Shown here piece after piece: positions 1 through 7,650 of a DNA stretch of 64,000 nt; the first letter of the stretch is position 1; each line of letters begins with the position of its first letter. This stretch comes from Streptomyces finlayi (GTDB taxonomy: Bacteria; Actinomycetota; Actinomycetes; Streptomycetales; Streptomycetaceae), in NCBI RefSeq assembly GCF_014216315.1, contig NZ_CP045702.1, forward strand, positions 5,704,001 through 5,768,000. The letters are read 5' to 3'. The translations under genes were made by a program, and so were the position numbers. The notes under the pieces are model-generated. The model had not been told where the DNA came from and ran no database searches. It saw nothing but the letters and a program-made list of their open reading frames with translations.

Positions 1-872
1 TCAGCAGGGCCACCGAGGCGACCATGGCCGGGTGGATACGGTCGGAGAGCCAGCCGCCGACCGGCCGGAAGAGGACGGTGACCAGGGCGAACCCTGCGGC
101 CCGGGTGCCCGCGTCGGTCGGTGAGAGGTCGTACCAGGTCTTGAGATACGTCGGGAGGTAGACCCCGAAGGCGACGATGCCGCCGAAGCCGATCGCGTAC
201 AGGGCGGACAGCTCCCAGGTCACCCGCAGCTTCCCCGCCTCGCCCAGCCGACGGGCCAGGGTATCGGCCGGGATCTTCCGGTCGGGGCGGTCGGTGATCA
301 GTACGGCGGAGAGGAGCGCGTAGAGGACGAGGGCACCGCCGACCACGAGGAACGGCAGACTGTCGCCGTGCTTCGCGATCCGGGGCGTGAAGTAGCCGGA
401 CAGCGCCACCCCGCCCATTCCCATGCCGAAGATCCCCAGGGCGAAGCCCCGCCTGGCGGGCTGGAACCACGAGTTGACCAGCGGGATGCCGATCGCGAAC
501 GTGGTGCCGCCCAGACCCAGCAGGAATCCGACCGCGAGCATCGCGCCGTAGGAGTTCCTCGCCGGGATCAGCAGGATCACCGGGACGACCGTCAGCGCCG
601 AGACCAGCGGGAACATCACCCGGGCGCCGTACTTGTCGGTGAGCGCGCCCACCGGGATCCGGCCCAGCGAACCGACCAGCACCGGCACGGCGACCAGGAG
701 GGACTGCTCGAACGAGCTGAGCCCCAGCCTGTCCTTGTAGTCCGCGGACATCGGGGCGATGAGATTCCACGCCCAGAAGGTGAGCGCGAAGCCGACCGTG
801 GCCGTCGCCAGGTTAGGGAGCAGCGGACTCCTCGGCTGCGGGGGCGGACGACTGCTTCGCGGCGGTATCCAC
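1..872 (-). CDS. MFS transporter (nitrate/nitrite-porter-like), 3' truncated by window, apparent frameshift near N-terminus
   Basis: This is a polytopic inner-membrane transporter of the major facilitator superfamily; the 3' end lies outside the window. The main reading frame, read leftward from about 840, gives hydrophobic helices including TFWAWNLIAPMS, then GRIPVGALTDKYG, the loop 2-3 signature, so the fold is clear. That frame has no ATG, GTG or TTG before an in-frame TGA at 881-883. A plausible N-terminus (GTG at 872, reading VDTAAKQSSAP) lies in another frame and stops at 813-815. Removing one G from the five-G run at 840-844 joins the two smoothly. It is divergent from the Lrp/AsnC gene at 998, a possible regulator. 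The substrate is inferred only from family resemblance. Confidence 0.75.
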
Positions 873-997
873 AGGCCCAGTCAACGGCGCGGGTCCTGTA
901 CGGGCCCGCCGGACTGCTCCAAGCGGGGTGCCGGCGCCTCGGTGGCCGGGCCCGCGTTCCACCGTCGTTTTCCGGCCAGGGCTGAGACAATCGCAGT

Positions 998-1429
998 ATG
1001 GACAGGCTCGACAGAGAAATCCTCTCCGTCCTCCAGGAGGACGCGCGGATCTCGTACCGAGACCTGGGCGTACGCGTGGGACTGAGCGCCAACGCCGCAG
1101 GCGACCGGGTACGCCGCATGCGGCGTGACGGAGTCATCCGCGGCTTCACGGTGATCATCGACCCGGCCGCCGACACCCGTTCCGGCCTGGTCGTCTTCAT
1201 CGACGTGTCCTTGCGTCTCGACACGACGAACGAGGAGTTCGAACGCTCGGTGCTGATGCTGCCCGGCATCACCGAAGTGGTGCATGTGACGGGGGGCCAC
1301 GACTATCTCGTCCGCGCGACGGCGGCGGACCCGGGCGCGCTGGACGCGCTGCTGCGCCGACTGAAGCGGGAGGCGGGCGTCGCCCACTCCAACACCCGGA
1401 TCGCTCTCAGAGCGGCGCCTGCCAGGTGA
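998..1429 (+). CDS. Lrp/AsnC family transcriptional regulator
   Basis: A 143-residue protein of normal Lrp/AsnC size. Residues 1-55 form the AsnC-type winged helix-turn-helix (MDRLDREILSVLQEDARISY, with LGVRVGLSANAAGDRVRRM as the recognition part). Residues about 65-135 form the ligand-binding RAM domain, where the GGHDYLVRA strand is typical of the effector pocket. Proteins of this family act as dimers or octamers and sense amino acids or related metabolites. It is transcribed away from the MFS transporter, which makes that transporter a likely target. Its 3' end overlaps the 3' end of the opposite-strand histidine kinase by 23 bp. The effector is unknown. Confidence 0.9.
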   Translation: MDRLDREILSVLQEDARISYRDLGVRVGLSANAAGDRVRRMRRDGVIRGFTVIIDPAADTRSGLVVFIDVSLRLDTTNEEFERSVLMLPGITEVVHVTGGHDYLVRATAADPGALDALLRRLKREAGVAHSNTRIALRAAPAR

Positions 1430-3005
1430 CGGTGGGCGGCCGCTCCCCGTTCTCCGCACGCCCGTCGTCGGCGACCACCAGACGCACCGCCGCACCGCCC
1501 GTGGGCGCACGCACCGTCGCGTCCACCTCGACGTCGATCGCGGAGACTCCGGCCCGTCGCTGCGCGGCGGCCAGAGCGCCGCGCAGCGCGGCGAGCAGAT
1601 CCGTCGCGGCGGGCTCCCCGACGAGTGCGTCGACGGCCCCCGTGAAGTGCACCGACGGCTGAAAACCGAGCACGGCCGCCGCGCCCCCGCTCTCCCGCAG
1701 GACCCGGCCTCGGAAGGTGGTGGGCACCTCGGCGGGCGGCTGCTGGAGGGCGAAGATCGTGGTCCGCACCTCCTGGATCGTGGAGTCCAGTTCGTCGACC
1801 GCCCTGGCGAGCAGCTCGTCGGTCTCCGGCACGGGGGCCCGGCGGCGGGTCGACTCCAGCATCATCTCGGTCGCGAACAGCCGCTGGACGACCAGGTCGT
1901 GCAGATCGCGGGCGATCCGGTCGCGGTCCTCGTAGACCGCGAGCCGCTCCCTGTTGTGCTGGGCGTCCGCCAGGACCAGCGCCAGGGCGGCGTGGGAGGC
2001 GAACCGCGTGGCGAGCATCCGTTCGACGGGCGAGTACGGGGGCTCGTCGTGCCCCCGCGGCAGGGCGAGGGTGCCGATGAGCCGGCCGCCGCTCTGCAGC
2101 GGCAGCATCATGCTGGGGCCGAACCGGGACCGTACCGGCGTCGTCATCCGGGGATCGGACGCCGAGTCGTCGATGAAGACGGGTTGCCCGCCCAGGAGCT
2201 GCACGAGGACCGGGGAGCCCGGCTCGATGACCGTGCCGACGATGCCGGCCGGGTCGTCGCGGGTGGACGCCGTGACGATCTCCATCCCGCCCTCGGCCGT
2301 CGGCTGGAGGATCACCCCGGCCGCGGCCCCGGCCAGCACCCTGGCCTGCTCGGCGACGATCCTCAGCGCGTCCGTGGGGTCGGTGCGGGTCAGCAGCGCG
2401 GTGGTCACGGCGGCGGAGCCCTCGATCCAGCGTTCCCGCTGGCGGGCCGTCTCGTAGAGGCGGGCGTTGCCGAGCGCGATGCCCGCCTGGGCGGCGAGGA
2501 CCCGCAGCACTCCGGTGTCCGTCTCGTCGAAGCGACCGGAGCGGTCGTCCGCGATGTAGAGGTTGCCGAACACCTTCTCGTGCACCCGGATCGGGACGCC
2601 GAGGAAGGACCGCATCGGGGGGTGCCCCGGCGGGACGCCGCAGGCGCGCGGATCGGCGCTCACGTCCTCGCAGCGCAGCGGCCGCGGGTCGTCGACGAGG
2701 AGACCGATGACGCCGTGGTGGCCGTCCGGGAGCCGGCCGGCGCGGCGGCGCTCCTCGGCGGTGAGACCGGTCGTGTACAGCTCGGTGATGCGGTCGCGCT
2801 CCGGGTCGAGGACGCCGAGGGCCCCGTAACGCGCGCCGGTCAGAGCGGTGGCGGCGTCGACGATCCGCTGGAGCGTGGCGTGCTGGTCGAGATCCGACCC
2901 GAGGGCGATCAGCGCCTCCAGCAGACCGGGCAGCCGGGGCGGTGAGCCGCCCCGCGCAGCCTCGCCGCCCCGCCCGGACTTCCGCTTCGTGACCCGCTCC
3001 GTCAT
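1407..3005 (-). CDS. GAF-domain sensor histidine kinase, DevS/DosS-like, with degenerate ATPase end
   Basis: A 532-residue cytoplasmic sensor with two GAF domains (about residues 30-185 and 200-350), followed by a HisKA_3 dimerisation segment carrying the phospho-acceptor motif DRIARDLHDLVVQRLF. This is the layout of DevS/DosS oxygen or redox sensors. The C-terminal catalytic domain is abnormal. The asparagine box (normally EALxNxxRHA) reads GALAAAQRRAG, and the sequence passes from VADDG almost directly to the terminus without glycine boxes. It therefore may not bind ATP and could act as a phospho-acceptor or scaffold only. No response regulator lies beside it. The next gene upstream on this strand is mreB-like, 27 bp away. 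Confidence 0.85.
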   Translation of the reverse strand: MTERVTKRKSGRGGEAARGGSPPRLPGLLEALIALGSDLDQHATLQRIVDAATALTGARYGALGVLDPERDRITELYTTGLTAEERRRAGRLPDGHHGVIGLLVDDPRPLRCEDVSADPRACGVPPGHPPMRSFLGVPIRVHEKVFGNLYIADDRSGRFDETDTGVLRVLAAQAGIALGNARLYETARQRERWIEGSAAVTTALLTRTDPTDALRIVAEQARVLAGAAAGVILQPTAEGGMEIVTASTRDDPAGIVGTVIEPGSPVLVQLLGGQPVFIDDSASDPRMTTPVRSRFGPSMMLPLQSGGRLIGTLALPRGHDEPPYSPVERMLATRFASHAALALVLADAQHNRERLAVYEDRDRIARDLHDLVVQRLFATEMMLESTRRRAPVPETDELLARAVDELDSTIQEVRTTIFALQQPPAEVPTTFRGRVLRESGGAAAVLGFQPSVHFTGAVDALVGEPAATDLLAALRGALAAAQRRAGVSAIDVEVDATVRAPTGGAAVRLVVADDGRAENGERPPTVTWQAPL

Positions 3006-3032
3006 GTGCTCCCCCTTCGGGGGCGCCGGCTG

Positions 3033-4070
3033 TCAGCCGGCGAGCGGGTTGAGGACCATCGGCGCGATCTTGCCGTCCAGCATGGCACCGAGACCGAGCA
3101 CGGCGCACACGTCGGGCCGTTCGGCGATCTGGACGGGCATTCCCGTCGCGTCGCGCAGCATCTGGTCGAGTCCCGGCAGCAGCGCGCTGCCGCCGACCAT
3201 CATGATGCCGCGGTCGGCGAGGTCGGCCACCAGATCGGGCGGGCAGTCGCGGAGCACCTTGCCGAGCCCGTCGAGCACCGCGGTGAGCGGGGTGTGGATG
3301 GCCTGCCGGACGGCGGCGGTGTCGACCTGCACCGAGCGGGCCAGACCGGTGGCCACGTCGCGGCCGTGGATCTCGGTCATGGCGGGGCCCTTGGGCGTCA
3401 GGCCGTTGCTGCTGAGCGCCAGTTGCAGGGGGCGCACGGACTGGCTCGGAAGCACCAGCTCGTGCTGCTGGCGCAGGTGCTGGATGATCGCGTGGTCGAT
3501 GGCGTTGCCACCGACCGGAATGCGTACCGCGGTCACGATCGACCCGAGCGAGAGCACCGCGATCTGGGTGGTGGCCGCCCCGCACACCATGATCATGGTG
3601 GCGGTCGGCTGCTCCACCGGCAGCCCGCAGCCGACGGCCGCCGCGATCAGGGTGTCGACCAGTTCGACCCGCCGGGCGCCGAGCCCGACGAGCGTCTCGA
3701 CGGCGGCGCGCTGGGCGAGCGGATCACTGTCGTGCGGGGTGCAGGCGGCGGCCCGCAGCCGGGGCTTGCGGCGCAACTGGCGGCGGAGCTTGTCGCCGAG
3801 CAGATGACGCAGCATCCGCTGGGCCATCTCGATGTCGATGACGGTTCCGCCGGAGACGGGGCGTGCCACCCGGATGTACGCGGGCGTCCGGCCGGTCATC
3901 TGCTCGGCGAAGGCGCCGACGGCGATGAGCGAGCCGGTACGGGTGTTCACGGCGGCGACACTCGGCTCGTCGACGACGAGCCCCAGCCCCTTGACGTACA
4001 CACGGGTCCTCGCGGCCCCGAGATCGACGGCGATGTGGCAACGGCGCAACTGCTCAAGACTGACGGTCAC
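3033..4070 (-). CDS. MreB/Mbl-like actin-fold protein
   Basis: A 345-residue actin-family ATPase of MreB type. GTG at 4070 is chosen because GGGAGAA precedes it by about 6 bases and the protein then begins VTVSLEQLRRCHIAVDLGAA, with the phosphate-1 loop (VDLGAARTRVY) at the expected place. Phosphate-2 (VCGAATTQIAVLS) and adenosine (VGGSALLPG) motifs are visible. There is no mreC, mreD or rodA partner nearby, so it is a stand-alone copy. In Streptomyces, MreB-family proteins act in spore-wall synthesis rather than hyphal tip growth. Some residues around the nucleotide site look diverged from canonical MreB, so polymerisation is not assured. Confidence 0.85.
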   Translation of the reverse strand: MTVSLEQLRRCHIAVDLGAARTRVYVKGLGLVVDEPSVAAVNTRTGSLIAVGAFAEQMTGRTPAYIRVARPVSGGTVIDIEMAQRMLRHLLGDKLRRQLRRKPRLRAAACTPHDSDPLAQRAAVETLVGLGARRVELVDTLIAAAVGCGLPVEQPTATMIMVCGAATTQIAVLSLGSIVTAVRIPVGGNAIDHAIIQHLRQQHELVLPSQSVRPLQLALSSNGLTPKGPAMTEIHGRDVATGLARSVQVDTAAVRQAIHTPLTAVLDGLGKVLRDCPPDLVADLADRGIMMVGGSALLPGLDQMLRDATGMPVQIAERPDVCAVLGLGAMLDGKIAPMVLNPLAG

Positions 4071-4201
4071 GGCAGGTTCTCCCGAGAACGCTGGGACGGG
4101 GCACCGGCGGCAGCCGGTCCTCCTTGCATCGTTGCCCCAGGGGAGGCCTCGCGCGCGCTGGGATGCGCCGTAGGGGGGTATCGAGCTGACGGGGCGGCAG
4201 A

Positions 4202-4768
4202 TCAGCCGGGCAGCAGCCGCTGGAACAGCCCCCAGGTGAACTCCGCGACGTACGGCCGCCCGCTGCCGTGATCGGTGATCGCCAGCGCCCACCGGGTCGG
4301 CGCGCTGCCCTCCATCGGCCTGGCCGGCGCGAAGGCCCTGGCGACCTCGTCGACGGTGCACGACCAGGGGCGCAGATCCTCGACGGTACGCAGCTCGGGA
4401 CCGGGCTCTCCCGGCGCGCGGACCAGCCACTCGTTCCATACGGCTCCGCCCGGGGCGGCCATCACCTCGAACCGCAGGCCGGGCCAGAGCGGCACCGGCC
4501 AGAACAGCGCGTCGCACTCCAGGTCGCCGACCTCGCGGCGTACGGAGCGTTCGGGCTCCCCGAGTACGGAGCGGTAGCGGCGCAGGGTTCCCCGTCCGCG
4601 AGGCGCTCGCACCATCGCCTGCCAGCGGCGGTTCGCCTCCCGCATATCGGCGAGCGAGGCACTCAGCTCCTGCCGGGCCTCCTCGACGAGCTCCGGCTGG
4701 TGGTCGGCCATCCGGCGCAGCAGGACGAGCTGGAATTCGAGCGGCCCGAACGGGGCGGGAGCGGTCAT
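4202..4768 (-). CDS. Conserved actinobacterial hypothetical protein
   Basis: I do not recognise a named domain. The protein is 188 residues, soluble, with an N-terminal helical stretch (residues about 5-55, rich in Glu/Arg) and a C-terminal part with many aromatic residues (LFWPVPLWPGLRFEV, WNEWLVRAPG) that suggests a small beta-sandwich. ATG at 4768 is preferred over the ATG at 4777 because GGGAGG lies 9 bases before the first and directly abuts the second. There is no signal peptide or membrane segment. It lies 131 bp upstream of the mreB-like gene on the same strand; no functional link is evident. Confidence 0.7.
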   Translation of the reverse strand: MTAPAPFGPLEFQLVLLRRMADHQPELVEEARQELSASLADMREANRRWQAMVRAPRGRGTLRRYRSVLGEPERSVRREVGDLECDALFWPVPLWPGLRFEVMAAPGGAVWNEWLVRAPGEPGPELRTVEDLRPWSCTVDEVARAFAPARPMEGSAPTRWALAITDHGSGRPYVAEFTWGLFQRLLPG

Positions 4769-4913
4769 GCCGCCCATCCTCCCGCGTGTCTCGCTTTATC
4801 GGAGAGGTGTCACACGTATCGGACTCGCGCGCCGAGGAACGCCGGCTTCCACACACGATCCTCACCTGAGCGGCTTCCTCCGTTGATCCGCGCACGTCTA
4901 CTCTGCGGGCGCC

Positions 4914-5675
4914 ATGGATTACTGCCAACCGTGCCGACGGCACCTCAACGGCGCCCTGGCCTGTGCCGGTTGCGGAACCCCCGCCGAGGCGCTCGGCCCC
5001 TACGCCGCCCCCGCGTCCTGCGGTCACGAGCCGGAACCGCAGGACGCGTCCCCTGAGCCCTCCGCGGCCACGGGGCGCCGCCGACGTGTACCCGAGCCCG
5101 TGCGCGGCCGGGGCACGGGACGCGGAGCGGGGAAGCGCGAGGGCCGGGGCCGGCGCGGCCACCGCCGACGGGGCCGCACGGCGCTGCTCGCGGTGCTGGG
5201 AGCCGTGCTCGCGGTCGGGGCGCTGGGTGTGACCCGGCTGGCCACCGCACCCGAGGGCGACAGCGGCGCCGCGGACTACGTGCGCGAGTCCGCCACGACG
5301 GCCGAGCCCGCCCCGGAGCCCCCGGCGAGCGGTACGCCCGACCATCCGGCGCCGGTCACCAGCCCGACCGCACGCCCCACGACCCCCGCCCCTGGCGGCA
5401 CGGGGAGCGGCACAGGGAGCGGCACGGGGAGCGGCACGGCGAAGCCCGTGAAGACGGAGCCGACCGAGAGGCCCACCGCTCCGGACACGCCCTCACCCTC
5501 CGGGTCCGCACCCACGACCGTGCCGCCCGTCCCCGACGACACCGACGCCTCGACCCGTCCGTCGGGTCCCGTCGACGGCCCGACGAGCGGGCCCCCGCCG
5601 CGGGAGCCCACGGTCCCCGCCCCGACACCGGAGCCGACCGAGACGTGCGACTGGTTCCTGTGGTGGTGCACCTGA
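4914..5675 (+). CDS. SCO2400 family membrane protein
   Basis: A 253-residue protein whose first residues (MDYCQPCRRHLNGALACAGC, then GTPAE) match the conserved N-terminus of the SCO2400 family, with four cysteines arranged like a zinc ribbon. A basic stretch is followed by one transmembrane helix at about residues 88-110 (ALLAVLGAVLAVGALGV). The rest is a long Pro/Ser/Thr/Gly-rich segment, including GTGS repeats at 5398-5440, ending in CDWFLWWCT. The topology implied is a cytoplasmic zinc-ribbon head with an extracytoplasmic disordered tail tipped by a Cys-aromatic cap. The biochemical function is not known to me. Confidence 0.85.
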   Translation: MDYCQPCRRHLNGALACAGCGTPAEALGPYAAPASCGHEPEPQDASPEPSAATGRRRRVPEPVRGRGTGRGAGKREGRGRRGHRRRGRTALLAVLGAVLAVGALGVTRLATAPEGDSGAADYVRESATTAEPAPEPPASGTPDHPAPVTSPTARPTTPAPGGTGSGTGSGTGSGTAKPVKTEPTERPTAPDTPSPSGSAPTTVPPVPDDTDASTRPSGPVDGPTSGPPPREPTVPAPTPEPTETCDWFLWWCT

Positions 5676-5715
5676 GGGTCCGCCGCGAGCGGTGACCACC
5701 GTTGCGGCGGTGACC

Positions 5716-6168
5716 TTACGGCTGTGACCGCTCCAGCGCCGCGTTGGCGCCCAGCATGCGGCGCAGCAGGTCCCGCAGCACGGTCCGCTCCGCGTCCGAC
5801 AGCTCGGCGAGGGGCTCGCGGGCGAAGCCGAGAGCCTCGCGCAGTTGCCGCGCGGTGCCGATGCCCTCCTTCGTGGGGGCGGCCAGCTTGACGCGCCGGT
5901 CGGACGGGTCGGGCCGCCGCTCCACGAGGCCGCGGGCCTCCAGGCGGTCGACGATGCCGGTGATGTTCGACGGCTCGCACCGCAGCTTGTTGGCGACCTT
6001 CCGCATGGGCATCGGCTCCATGGAGAGCAGCCCGAGCACCCTGGCCTGCGCGCCGGTGAGCGAGTGTGCGGCCGCCGCGCGCTCGTACTCCTCGTAGTAG
6101 CGCGCCACTACGGTGCCGATCAGCTCGACCACTTCGAGGGTCACGGGGTCTGTACGGGGGGTGGCCAT
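5716..6168 (-). CDS. MarR family transcriptional regulator
   Basis: A 150-residue MarR-type repressor. The winged helix spans about residues 40-105: LTGAQARVLGLLS leads into MRKVANKLRCEPSNITGIVD (recognition helix) and the wing RRPDPSDRRVKLAAPT, whose DxRxxxxxLT-like signature is intact. N- and C-terminal helices form the dimer interface. It is divergent from the oxidoreductase gene at 6279, with 110 bp of unusually AT-rich DNA between them, so it most likely represses that gene and itself in response to a small electrophile or phenolic ligand. The ligand is inference. Confidence 0.9.
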   Translation of the reverse strand: MATPRTDPVTLEVVELIGTVVARYYEEYERAAAAHSLTGAQARVLGLLSMEPMPMRKVANKLRCEPSNITGIVDRLEARGLVERRPDPSDRRVKLAAPTKEGIGTARQLREALGFAREPLAELSDAERTVLRDLLRRMLGANAALERSQP

Positions 6169-6278
6169 GACACACAGGATACCCCCTTGCTTGACAACAT
6201 GAAATATTCAGGCGCATGGTTGTTTCACGTAATGAAGCATTTCTTGCTTCTCCGGAAGGCATCTAGGAGACCGAGCCC
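6169..6278. promoter_or_regulatory. Divergent promoter/operator region, marR and oxidoreductase
   Basis: A locally AT-rich spacer between divergent genes. It contains TTGACA at 6191-6196, a near-palindrome TGAA-ATA-TTCA at 6200-6210, and a perfect inverted repeat GAAGCA-TTTCT-TGCTTC at 6234-6250. AGGAGA at 6265-6270 is the ribosome-binding site for the ATG at 6279. The dyads are candidate MarR sites; which one is used cannot be told from sequence alone. Confidence 0.6.
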
Positions 6279-7295
6279 ATGTCTGCAGCACTTCCCACCT
6301 CCAGCCGCGAATGGCACCTCGTCGCCCGCCCGAGCGGCTGGCCCGTGGCCGAGGACTTCGCGCTGCGTGAGGCCCCCGTCACCGCCCCGGCCGAGGGTCG
6401 CGTCCTCGTCCGTAACCTCCACTTCTCGGTCGACCCCTACATGCGCGGCCGGATGAACGACGTGAAGTCGTACACCCCGCCCTTCAAGCTCGACCACCCC
6501 ATGGAGGGTGGCGCGGTCGGCGAGGTCATCGCCTCCGGAGCCGAGGGCTTCGCCGTCGGCGACCACGTCCTGCACGGCCTCGGCTGGCGGGAGTACGCCG
6601 ACGTGCCTGCCAAGCACGCGGTGAAGGTCGACGCGTCCCTCGCCCCGCTCTCCGCCTACCTCGGCGTGCTCGGCATGACCGGCCTCACCGCCTACGCGGG
6701 CCTGTTCGAGGTCGCCTCCTTCAAGGAGGGCGACACCGTCTTCGTCTCCGGCGCGGCCGGCGCCGTCGGCAGCCAGGTCGGCCAGCTGGCGAAGATCAAG
6801 GGCGCCGCGCGCGTCATCGGCTCGGCGGGCTCCGACGAGAAGGTCAAGCTGCTCGTCGAGGAGTACGGCTTCGACGCCGCGTTCAACTACAAGAACGGCC
6901 CCGTCGGCCGGCAGCTGCGCGAGGCCGCCCCGGACGGGATCGACGTCTACTTCGACAACGTCGGCGGCGAGCACCTGGAGGCGGCGCTCTCCTCGTTCAA
7001 CGTGCACGGGCGCGCCACCATCTGCGGAATGATCGCCCAGTACAACGCGACGGAGCCCACCCCCGCCCCGCGCAACCTCGCGCTGGTCATCGGCAAGCGG
7101 CTGCGCCTCCAGGGCATGCTCGTGGGCGACCACGCCGCGCTCCAGCCGCAGTTCGTGAAGGACGTCGCGGGCTGGCTGGCCTCGGGTGAGCTGAAGTACC
7201 GCGAGACGGCCGTCGAGGGCATCGAGAACGGCTTCGAGGCGTTCATCGGCCTGATGCGCGGCGAGAACACCGGCAAGATGATCGTCTCGCTCTGA
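6279..7295 (+). CDS. NADP-dependent oxidoreductase, zinc-independent MDR family
   Basis: A 338-residue medium-chain dehydrogenase/reductase of the group that includes curcumin and prostaglandin/leukotriene reductases, which reduce alpha,beta-unsaturated carbonyls with NADPH. It lacks the catalytic zinc ligands. Visible marks are SVDPYMRGRM near residue 45, the GMTGLTAYAGL segment before the nucleotide fold, the Rossmann loop VSGAAGAVGSQVGQLAK (about 157-173), and YFDNVGGEHLEAAL. The length is typical of the family. Transcription is divergent from a MarR regulator, consistent with induction by reactive electrophiles. Confidence 0.9.
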   Translation: MSAALPTSSREWHLVARPSGWPVAEDFALREAPVTAPAEGRVLVRNLHFSVDPYMRGRMNDVKSYTPPFKLDHPMEGGAVGEVIASGAEGFAVGDHVLHGLGWREYADVPAKHAVKVDASLAPLSAYLGVLGMTGLTAYAGLFEVASFKEGDTVFVSGAAGAVGSQVGQLAKIKGAARVIGSAGSDEKVKLLVEEYGFDAAFNYKNGPVGRQLREAAPDGIDVYFDNVGGEHLEAALSSFNVHGRATICGMIAQYNATEPTPAPRNLALVIGKRLRLQGMLVGDHAALQPQFVKDVAGWLASGELKYRETAVEGIENGFEAFIGLMRGENTGKMIVSL

Positions 7296-7590
7296 CCGCC
7301 ATCCCGCCGCTCGGGGTCACCCGTTAGGCTCTCCGGCAGGCCGTCGCGATCGTGGGCGCGAGTCGCGGCGCATCAGCAGGAGGAATCCGGCTGGTCTGAC
7401 GGCGACGAGCACTGCGGACAGGAGCGGCGCCCACTGGCCGAGGAACACCGGTGTCGTGCATGGGAGGCCGTCGGCCTCGTCGTCATGGTGGGTTCCTCCG
7501 CCCCGGCCCGCCCGTTCCATGAGTCTTTGACCTAGGGCCTTTCGGTTCCGGTCGCAGCCTGGCCGTGCCCTGGTCTCCCGCACGAGGACG
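7296..7590. other. Intergenic stretch, no confident gene
   Basis: Two weak minus-strand candidates were considered. An 88-codon frame (7317-7583) encodes one possible hydrophobic helix. A 37-codon frame (7373-7486) has a good GGAGGA site 8 bases before its ATG but a Ser/Cys/Arg-rich product with no resemblance I know. Third-position GC is weaker than in the neighbouring genes. I treat the interval as non-coding with low confidence. Confidence 0.35.
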
Positions 7591-7631
7591 GGTCAGGGGC
7601 CTGATCCACTCACTGGATCAGGCCCCTGACC
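7591..7631 (-). terminator. Strong hairpin terminator of the sugar ABC operon
   Basis: A perfect 18-bp stem (7591-7608 with 7614-7631) closes a 5-base loop, 20 bp past the stop of the permease gene. There is no long T tract, as is usual in Streptomyces. Confidence 0.85.
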
Positions 7632-7650
7632 TCGTCGTTCCGAAGGGAGG

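Noticed and set aside
1647..2945. Long opposite-strand frames within the GAF kinase
   Set aside because: They are antisense shadows of a high-GC gene; products are rich in Arg/Gly/His with no domain.
5398..5440. 12-bp tandem DNA repeats
   Set aside because: They simply encode the GTGS repeats of the SCO2400-family tail, so they are not a separate element.
7317..7583. 88-codon minus-strand frame with one hydrophobic stretch
   Set aside because: No good ribosome-binding site, mixed third-position bases, no recognisable family.
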